DNA from: Lentisphaerota bacterium
GTDB taxonomy: Bacteria > Verrucomicrobiota > Kiritimatiellia > RFP12 > UBA3636
NCBI GenBank assembly: GCA_012511845.1
Contig: JAAZFF010000164.1
Span: 1-12,898, forward strand
DNA: 12,898 nucleotides
Direction: 5' to 3'
Position numbers and translations under genes: made by a program
Shown: piece after piece, positions 7,801-12,898 of the stretch
Numbering within the stretch: position 1 is the stretch's first letter
Layout of the letters: each line of letters opens with the position of its first letter
The notes under the pieces: model-generated
Told to the model about the DNA's origin: nothing
Databases searched by the model: none
What the model saw: the letters and a program-made list of their open reading frames with translations, nothing else

Positions 7801-7921
7801 AATGGAAAGGGCTTCTGCTCAACCGATAGTGCGTGATTCTCCCAAGGTGGGGCGCAATGACCCCTGTCCATGTGGTTCCGGGAAAAAGTACAAAAGGTGC
7901 TGCGGCAGCGTAATAGCGTAA
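4871..7921 (+). CDS. secA: Preprotein translocase ATPase SecA
   Basis: SecA is the ATPase that drives unfolded preproteins through SecYEG. The 1016-residue product has all the expected parts: helicase-like NBD1 with Walker A MQTGEGKT (114-121), the segment [16 protein letters not shown] (188-203) and Walker B [20 protein letters not shown] (221-240); VDEFTGR near 437-443; [15 protein letters not shown]2 with [13 protein letters not shown] near 605 and [23 protein letters not shown]; and a C-terminal zinc motif [15 protein letters not shown] (997-1011; C999, C1001, C1010, C1011) that in other SecA proteins binds SecB and phospholipid. It is longer than the 901 residues of E. coli SecA. Much of the excess is a charged, helical-looking segment after ISGPA (about 245-340). 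A GGGGA lies about 10 bp before the ATG, a loose ribosome site. pheS is divergent; the GH9 gene converges with 12 bp between stops. Confidence 0.97.
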   Translation: [1016 protein letters not shown]

Positions 7922-7933
7922 TCTGACGTTGTT

Positions 7934-10801
7934 CTAGCGTTTATCGTTTTCAGCTTCCAGCGCGTAAAGCGCTGCATACAGCATTGCTGATGAACCGATC
8001 GTTTCAGTGATGGTGAATTCGCTTGAAATTTCTGCACTGCCGTTTCCAAGGTCGCGCCATCTGCGAAGGCGCGGTCTGTCTTCCGGATACCACCCCTTGG
8101 GATCGCGATCTGTCAGACCGAATATCGTTATACCCTTTACAGTCTTTCCGCGTTTGCCTGGCTCTTCATAGAGAAATGCCGAGATTTGCGGATGCAGGGG
8201 ATACCGTGTGCCCATGCCTGTTATGAATGTCTTTGAGAGGGGATTGCAGCCTAGTTGAAAGTCTGCGTTGAGGCTGGCTCCGTCGATGTACTTCTTATCG
8301 CCGGCAAGCCACCAGGCCCGCAGGAGGATATCGGCATGGTAACCTCCGCCATTCGCATTGCCCCACCCCATACCTCGTGTGCTGTCACCACCCCACCTAT
8401 AGGCATCGGTGTCAAGGCGTTTATCAAGCTGGGCATCGGCAGATGATATAATATCTTTTTTAAATTTTTCCTGTATATCCGTATCAACGTTCGGATGGTT
8501 GCTGCGGACGTATTGCCAGCGCATCATCGGAATCCAGTGCGTTAGTTTCCAATGGGGTTTGGGATTTCTGTCAACAATTTTAATTACATCGTTATTAAAG
8601 CGATCTGAGCCCGTAGCCCTGTATATGGAAGCTGCCGCCCACAGCGCAAATGCGTCTCTCGATTCATCTTCCGTACCGGACGGCTGCTTGTCTGCCCAGT
8701 CATATGCAAGGATGGCAGAATCGAGATATTTTGAGGCAAGTCCTTCATCATACTTCTTGTAAGTTCGGGCAAATGATGCCGCCACAGCAGCATATTCATA
8801 ATTGGACTCTGCATCAGGCTGGAATATTCCGAACGGACCCCACTTCACATGATTTTGTCTGCGCGAATCCTGATCGTTGCAGCGACCTTTTGGAATGGCT
8901 CCGTTTTTCGCCTGCTGCTCACGCCAGAAGCGCAACGCCCATTCCGCCTCATCAAGAATATCAGGAATGCCGTTACCGCTTTCGGGAATGTTAAGATCTC
9001 CATCAAGGAAAGCTCCGGGCGACATTTCAAATGCGTCAAGGTTTAATGCTGTGGCGCGAAGATGATAAGTAAAGCAATCGAAATCAGCGGCATCGTGATA
9101 TCCACCGCGATATTCACGTTTTTTTTCGCCGGGAAGAGGCTTATATGAGGGATCATCAACCATCATCCCCGACTCATACACCCATAAGTGGCACGCCGGT
9201 TTGAGAAATTCGGTATATGGCTGTTCCAGCGGAAAACCGCATCGCTGATGGTAGAACGCACGTTGCGTATTCACATACAGTTCGCGCATTGTAGTACCGC
9301 CAACTTCAAATGGAGCGGAGCGACCGAGGTTCGGCAGCCGTATGTGATACCGTCCCCTGCCAAGGCTGGAAATATCCATTTCAAGTACAGCCTCTCCTGT
9401 GTTACCTGCCGGATCGGCACGATTTGCAAGCTCCCCGCTGAGAACAACGGAACCTGATGTTTCATCAACAACTTCAAACGAGCTTAAATCGTTGAAATCA
9501 ACGGCACCCATATCACCTGCCCACCACCCGACATAAGCATAACGGCGAGATGCCTGACTGCTGTAACCAACCTGGTTTACCTTTATCACGGGAGTTTGCG
9601 TTTCTTTATGTTTATACGCCAAAACCATCGCTGAGCGAAGAGAGTCGTCAATTGAAGGAATCTTCACCTCATATGAACAACCGTCTTTCAGTGGCTTGGG
9701 AAGAAAAAGATAGAAGGTATGCCAGTATATTGAATTTTGCCTGAACGCACCGATGTCGCCGTTCCAGTATTCATAACTGTTGCGCCCGATTTTTACAGGA
9801 TATGTTTTTTCAGAATAAGCCGGGTCATTACTGCTTGTAATCAAGAACAAATCGGGTTTCAGGGTCATATTGTCAGGAAAATCTCCTGTTATTACACTAC
9901 GAGTCAGTCCGGGGTCTACCGTGACGGCAAGGATATCATTGCGGATAAGCTCCACTGTTCTCAAGCCCTTGACATGGTCGTTTGCAAGAGCCTCATTATA
10001 AATGGCAGCATTTTCCATGGCTTGTTTGCGGGCAAAATATCCCCTGGGCGGTTCGGGAGGACTCTGCCACGTATCACCTTTAAGGCGTGCTTCATCTTTA
10101 TGGGGGTCATCATCTGTAATTGTAACCGCCCATATAACGGGACCGCCTGCATCGTGTGATGTAAAAGTTATTCCATTTATGGCAGATTCCGGATTAGGAT
10201 TTTCCCATTGAGTTGCCCACATGCCGATTAAACTGCGCCACTTCATTGTATAGATATTTCTGCCCATATGGACGGGCCATGCATTGCGTCCGCTGTTATC
10301 CCACCACTGCCGACACCACCAATCGCGCAGGTGTACCCCTTTTTTCATCGCTGCATCAACCGTTTTTCCATCCGAATAATGGATTGTGTATGTAGCGATT
10401 GTATCACCTGCCTTTGCCATGGAACCGCCAATCGAATTTTGGATAAAGACTACAAATTTTCCTTTGACATCAGGTACATCAACCCTGGCAGATTTTGGCA
10501 GATTTTTCTGATGTGCGCCTACCCTGAGCATGAGGGCGGCAGGTTTCATGCCGTCCTCTCCGGGATCAAGCAAATAAAACTTGTGTCCGTTTCTTGTAGT
10601 TTCCCCGACAGGCAGCGGAGGATATAGAAACATGTCATTGATTCCCTCGTCTGTCCATCCGCCCTTGCCGTTTTTCGCTATTCCGTCGTCTTCACGACTG
10701 ATATTGGCAACGGGACTCAGGTCTACATAAAAATCTTTGTTCGCAAAGATTTTGTTACAAAGCATCGCAACAGCCAGCATCAGTGATATTCTTTTAATCA
10801 T
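7934..10801 (-). CDS. Secreted glycoside hydrolase family 9 protein (endoglucanase-like)
   Basis: The 955-residue product starts with a signal peptide (MIKRISLMLAVAMLCNKIFA, likely cut near residue 20). Residues about 24-235 form a beta-rich domain (DLSPVAN...GGWTDEG...HYSDGKTVD...DWW) of a type I associate with PVC and Bacteroidetes glycan enzymes; it may bind carbohydrate. A second beta-rich stretch follows (about 280-400), then the Ig-like domain typical of GH9 (VNQVGY, 408-413). The (alpha/alpha)6 catalytic domain has GGYHDAADFD (566-575), where D570 and D573 match the family's catalytic aspartates; LDEAEWALRFW (616-626); FQLGCNPLSKTFITGMG (848-864); and E928 in SEFTITETIG as the likely acid. 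GH9 enzymes mostly cut beta-1,4-glucans, some act on glucosamine oligomers; substrate unproven. A sulfatase is transcribed divergently next door. Confidence 0.9.
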   Translation of the reverse strand: MIKRISLMLAVAMLCNKIFANKDFYVDLSPVANISREDDGIAKNGKGGWTDEGINDMFLYPPLPVGETTRNGHKFYLLDPGEDGMKPAALMLRVGAHQKNLPKSARVDVPDVKGKFVVFIQNSIGGSMAKAGDTIATYTIHYSDGKTVDAAMKKGVHLRDWWCRQWWDNSGRNAWPVHMGRNIYTMKWRSLIGMWATQWENPNPESAINGITFTSHDAGGPVIWAVTITDDDPHKDEARLKGDTWQSPPEPPRGYFARKQAMENAAIYNEALANDHVKGLRTVELIRNDILAVTVDPGLTRSVITGDFPDNMTLKPDLFLITSSNDPAYSEKTYPVKIGRNSYEYWNGDIGAFRQNSIYWHTFYLFLPKPLKDGCSYEVKIPSIDDSLRSAMVLAYKHKETQTPVIKVNQVGYSSQASRRYAYVGWWAGDMGAVDFNDLSSFEVVDETSGSVVLSGELANRADPAGNTGEAVLEMDISSLGRGRYHIRLPNLGRSAPFEVGGTTMRELYVNTQRAFYHQRCGFPLEQPYTEFLKPACHLWVYESGMMVDDPSYKPLPGEKKREYRGGYHDAADFDCFTYHLRATALNLDAFEMSPGAFLDGDLNIPESGNGIPDILDEAEWALRFWREQQAKNGAIPKGRCNDQDSRRQNHVKWGPFGIFQPDAESNYEYAAVAASFARTYKKYDEGLASKYLDSAILAYDWADKQPSGTEDESRDAFALWAAASIYRATGSDRFNNDVIKIVDRNPKPHWKLTHWIPMMRWQYVRSNHPNVDTDIQEKFKKDIISSADAQLDKRLDTDAYRWGGDSTRGMGWGNANGGGYHADILLRAWWLAGDKKYIDGASLNADFQLGCNPLSKTFITGMGTRYPLHPQISAFLYEEPGKRGKTVKGITIFGLTDRDPKGWYPEDRPRLRRWRDLGNGSAEISSEFTITETIGSSAMLYAALYALEAENDKR

Positions 10802-10806
10802 CATAA

Positions 10807-10812
10807 CCTCCT
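10807..10812 (-). promoter_or_regulatory. Ribosome binding site that decides the GH9 start
   Basis: AGGAGG on the minus strand precedes two adjacent in-frame ATGs. It is 2 bp from the first (10804) and 5 bp from the second (10801), so the second is preferred. Either gives an intact signal peptide. An ATG 51 bp further upstream (10855) would put 17 extra residues before the signal sequence and is unlikely. Confidence 0.8.
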
Positions 10813-10845
10813 GCATAGATTGAACTGAAACATCGGTTCTCCCCC

Positions 10846-10875
10846 AGAATACCAATTATGGCAGTTGATTGTCCA
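10846..10875 (-). promoter_or_regulatory. Candidate promoter for the GH9 gene
   Basis: On the minus strand TGGACA (10875-10870) and TATTCT (10851-10846) are 18 bp apart, 5 of 6 and 4 of 6 to consensus, about 45 bp before the start codon. The hexamer TGGACA with an 18-bp spacer is also what is seen before secA. Weak evidence. Confidence 0.3.
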
Positions 10876-10965
10876 GATTTCTCCTGTACTGTTATAAAAA
10901 GCGGCAAAACGCACAATCTATTATGCACTTCCGCCTGCGCTACACACGACAATTTCAGATAATAA

Positions 10966-10994
10966 TTGATTACGTTTTTGCTGTCTGGTAGAAT
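10966..10994 (+). promoter_or_regulatory. Candidate promoter for the sulfatase gene
   Basis: TTGATT (10966-10971) and TAGAAT (10989-10994) are separated by exactly 17 bp, placing the start near 11001 and leaving a leader of about 34 nt. The same -10 hexamer TAGAAT, preceded by TGG or TGGT, occurs at secA. A second possible pair, TTGTCC (10869-10874) and TTATAA (10892-10897), also 17 bp apart, lies further upstream. Confidence 0.5.
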
Positions 10995-11034
10995 GGAAAG
11001 CTGTGGATATATCATTAATGATGAGAAAGTAACA

Positions 11035-12411
11035 ATGCGCAAAAAACCGAATATTATTATTATTAACTGTGACGATCTTGGCTGGGGTGATTTGGGATGT
11101 ACGGGCCACCCGCTCCACAAAACACCTTATCTTGACAGCCTTGCGGAAAATGGCACACGTTTCACGAACTTTTATCAGGGCTCATCCGTATGCTCCCCCT
11201 CCCGCGGCGCGATGCTTACAGGCTGTTACCCCAACAGAATCGGTTTTGACTCGTTTGACGGGAAGTGGGTTTTGTTCTGCGGTGAGAGTCTTGGTCTGAG
11301 CAAAGAGGAGGAGACTTTTGCCGATATACTTAAGCGGGCAGGATATTCAACACATATGGTCGGAAAATGGCATTGCGGAGATCAGGAGGAATTTTTACCG
11401 ACAAACCACGGATTTGATTCTTATTACGGCTTGCCATACAGCAATGATATGGGAATTCAAAGGGTAGATTCAAAATATCCACCGCTTCCGCTACTGCGAG
11501 ATACGGAAGTTGTAGAAGCGCAACCTGATCAGCGTTCATTGATATTCCGCTACACGGAAGCATGTACCGAGATTATTCGAAATAATAAAGATCGTCCCTT
11601 CCTGCTTTATATGGCACACATGCACGTACACCTGCCGCATTATGTTGCGGAAAAATTCACGACTGATTCAAAAAACGGTCGTTACGGAGGTGCTGTTGCC
11701 GCGATTGACTGGTCGACAGGTCTGATAATGGAGGAACTGAAGGCGCAGGGTCTGGAATCGGACACGATGATAATTTTTACGAGCGACAACGGCTCAAGGT
11801 GCGATTACGGTCCGAGCAATGGTCATCTTCGCGGTGTAAAAACGACGGCTTGGGAGGGAGGCTTCAGGGTGCCGCTGCTTGTTTCCTGGCCCGGTCATGT
11901 ACCTGCGGGGTGCGTCCGGGATGACATTATTACAGGAATGGATCTCCTTCCCACAATGGCATCAATATGCGGCGAGTCGCTTAAATCGGGGCTCCCCATT
12001 GACGGGAAAGATGCATCCGACGTGTTTTTCGGCAAATCAACGGATGAGCCACTGCACAAAAGCTTCGCCTACTACTGCAACGGGCAACTTGATGCGGTAC
12101 GTGATGAAAGGTGGAAGCTTCATGTCGGGAGACGCGGCAGAGATGGCAGCAATGAAAGAGTTCTTGAATTGTACGATCTTCAAAACGATCCTTCCGAGCT
12201 GAAAAATGTTGTTGGAGACAATCCCGATGTTGTAGCCAAGCTTCAGGCGATAGCCGATGAATGGCGCCAAAAGTTTGGAGATGTTTTTACGAGAGATACC
12301 GGCAATGAACGTCGCCCTGCAGGAAGAGTCGACAATCCTAAAACACTTACTGAATTTGATCCGAATCACCCATATTATATGGCGATGTACGATATCAACG
12401 AGAGCGGTTAG
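11035..12411 (+). CDS. Type I sulfatase (arylsulfatase A-like), apparently without signal peptide
   Basis: This 458-residue enzyme hydrolyses sulfate esters, probably on a sugar. The maturation motif CSPSR (53-57) makes C53 the cysteine to be converted to formylglycine. Metal ligands fit D13, D14, D251 and N252 (FTSDNG). GKWHCG (110-115) supplies K111 and H113, H199 in HVHLP (197-201) matches the catalytic histidine of arylsulfatase A, and K269 in GVKTTAWEGGFRVP completes the site. YGLPYSNDMG (131-140) is also arylsulfatase A/GALNS-like. The ATG at 11035 is chosen because the family normally begins with PNIIxIxxDDLGWGD; the ribosome site is weak (GAGAAAG). Neither this start nor an in-frame one 69 bp upstream gives a signal peptide. 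It diverges from the GH9 gene across 233 bp. The exact substrate is unknown. Confidence 0.93.
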   Translation: MRKKPNIIIINCDDLGWGDLGCTGHPLHKTPYLDSLAENGTRFTNFYQGSSVCSPSRGAMLTGCYPNRIGFDSFDGKWVLFCGESLGLSKEEETFADILKRAGYSTHMVGKWHCGDQEEFLPTNHGFDSYYGLPYSNDMGIQRVDSKYPPLPLLRDTEVVEAQPDQRSLIFRYTEACTEIIRNNKDRPFLLYMAHMHVHLPHYVAEKFTTDSKNGRYGGAVAAIDWSTGLIMEELKAQGLESDTMIIFTSDNGSRCDYGPSNGHLRGVKTTAWEGGFRVPLLVSWPGHVPAGCVRDDIITGMDLLPTMASICGESLKSGLPIDGKDASDVFFGKSTDEPLHKSFAYYCNGQLDAVRDERWKLHVGRRGRDGSNERVLELYDLQNDPSELKNVVGDNPDVVAKLQAIADEWRQKFGDVFTRDTGNERRPAGRVDNPKTLTEFDPNHPYYMAMYDINESG

Positions 12412-12590
12412 GCGACCGACCTGCCCTGTGAAGCGGGGCTTCAGCCCAAACTCCGGGATACCTTTACTTTTGAGTAGCAGTCGCATAGCCGACGCATAAT
12501 CGCTCTCATTCCCGTTCTCGTACCTGTACACGATTCCATCGCAGGAAATATTCTTTTTTTCATGATTAAGCTCTATTCTCATTCTCGTGT

Positions 12591-12604
12591 ACGTGAAACG
12601 TGAA
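12591..12604. repeat. Tandem heptamer ACGTGAA x2
   Basis: ACGTGAA occurs twice in direct succession and is followed by a C. It lies right after the second CTCATTCYCGT copy. It looks like the remnant of a longer simple tandem array. Confidence 0.6.
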
Positions 12605-12695
12605 CCGCTCCGCTGTGAATGAGTACGATCTCATGGCAGCCACACATCAGCCACGGCGGTTTACTGAGAAACACGCCCTACCTTGCCCAGCAGGC

Positions 12696-12738
12696 GGGAC
12701 AGGCAGGAATTCCTGTTTTACAGCCTGCGGCTCATGAA
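12696..12738 (+). repeat. Module B, copy 2
   Basis: It aligns without gaps to 3518-3559 at 31 of 42 positions. The GGAA loop (12706-12709) and the downstream ACAG-CTGCG-CTCA words are kept. The stem re-forms with several G-T pairs and one A-T to G-C swap relative to copy 1. It also contains the 12-bp palindrome CAGGAATTCCTG (12704-12715). Confidence 0.7.
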
Positions 12739-12795
12739 GACATTCGCCCTCCAGCACTCAGCAGGCTTTGAAAGCGATAGTGATTCTGAATGGCT

Positions 12796-12838
12796 ATCCA
12801 CTGCACACTGCACACTGATCACTGCCTGGCTTGCCGGG
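12796..12838 (+). repeat. Module A, copy at right end
   Basis: TCCACTGCACACTG followed by ATCACTGCCTGGCTTGCCGGG matches the reverse complement of 3382-3433, with one difference in each of the two blocks and a shorter stretch between them. It lies 57 bp after module B, in the same order and orientation as modules B and A at 3518-3600. Confidence 0.75.
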
Positions 12839-12898
12839 AAAAATATGTCGCGGGAAAAGATGTTGAATTATCCCCTGTTCTGCGGGAGAAAAATTTGC

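Larger units (their letters stand above)
12412..12898. other. Gene-free stretch made of degenerate repeats
   Basis: No convincing gene lies in these 487 bp. It holds a small GGGC-TTCA-GCCC hairpin (12436-12447), two copies of CTCATTCYCGT (12505-12515 and 12578-12588), a tandem heptamer (12591-12604), a bulged hairpin GGCG-GTTT/AAAC-CGCC (12655-12677), module B (12696-12738), a 7-bp inverted repeat AGCCTGC/GCAGGCT (12722-12728 with 12761-12767) and module A (12796-12838). No canonical terminator with a T-run follows the sulfatase gene. Confidence 0.7.

Noticed and set aside
12037..12582. 181-codon open frame on the minus strand overlapping the sulfatase 3' end
   Set aside because: Most of it is antisense to the confident sulfatase gene; the free part lies in repeat sequence, has no ribosome site and resembles no family.
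1..12898. Defence system, CRISPR array, prophage, secretion cluster or biosynthetic cluster
   Set aside because: All seven genes belong to well-known families, no regularly spaced repeats or nuclease, toxin or phage-like proteins were seen, and no tRNA or rRNA was recognised by eye.

Overview
The window is a bacterial chromosome segment with seven protein genes. Four are housekeeping genes: rpsB, tsf, pheS and secA. Three are accessory metabolic genes: a Gfo/Idh/MocA-type oxidoreductase, a secreted family 9 glycoside hydrolase (GH9) and an arylsulfatase. The sulfatase plus GH9 pair, the long SecA with a C-terminal zinc motif, the Ala/Glu/Pro-rich tail on S2 and the palindromic intergenic repeats together suggest a polysaccharide-degrading member of the PVC superphylum (Lentisphaerae, Kiritimatiellota or Verrucomicrobia-like). 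That placement is inference from protein style and gene content; there is no rRNA gene here to confirm it.

Layout. Bases 1-234 hold a fragment of a dispersed repeat, a candidate promoter and a structured leader for rpsB. rpsB (235-1371) and tsf (1409-2251) run together on the + strand as the classical S2/EF-Ts operon. Two stem-loops follow, then the oxidoreductase (2355-3401, +). It converges on pheS (3602-4615, -), and the gap between the two stop codons is filled by a composite palindromic repeat (3382-3600). pheS and secA (4871-7921, +) diverge from a 255-bp region in which each candidate promoter has an inverted repeat in its spacer; the secA leader also carries an 8-bp stem-loop. secA converges on the GH9 gene (7934-10801, -) with only 12 bp between stops. 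GH9 and the sulfatase (11035-12411, +) diverge from a 233-bp control region. The last 487 bp hold no convincing gene and are a patchwork of degenerate repeats.

How the genes work together. rpsB, tsf and pheS serve translation and secA serves protein export. The GH9 enzyme has a signal peptide and should be exported, plausibly through SecA. It and the sulfatase look like a small locus for degrading a sulfated or sulfate-associated glycan, but the sulfatase has no visible signal peptide, so the two may act in different compartments. The oxidoreductase may process a sugar or inositol-type product; its substrate cannot be read from the sequence.

The most unusual signal is a dispersed repeat family with two modules in the same order at 3518-3599 and 12696-12837, and a partial copy at the left edge. 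Module B of the two full copies can be aligned without gaps at 31 of 42 positions. It forms a stem with an identical GGAA loop, and several stem differences preserve or improve pairing. No defence system, CRISPR array, transposase, phage gene or RNA gene was found.
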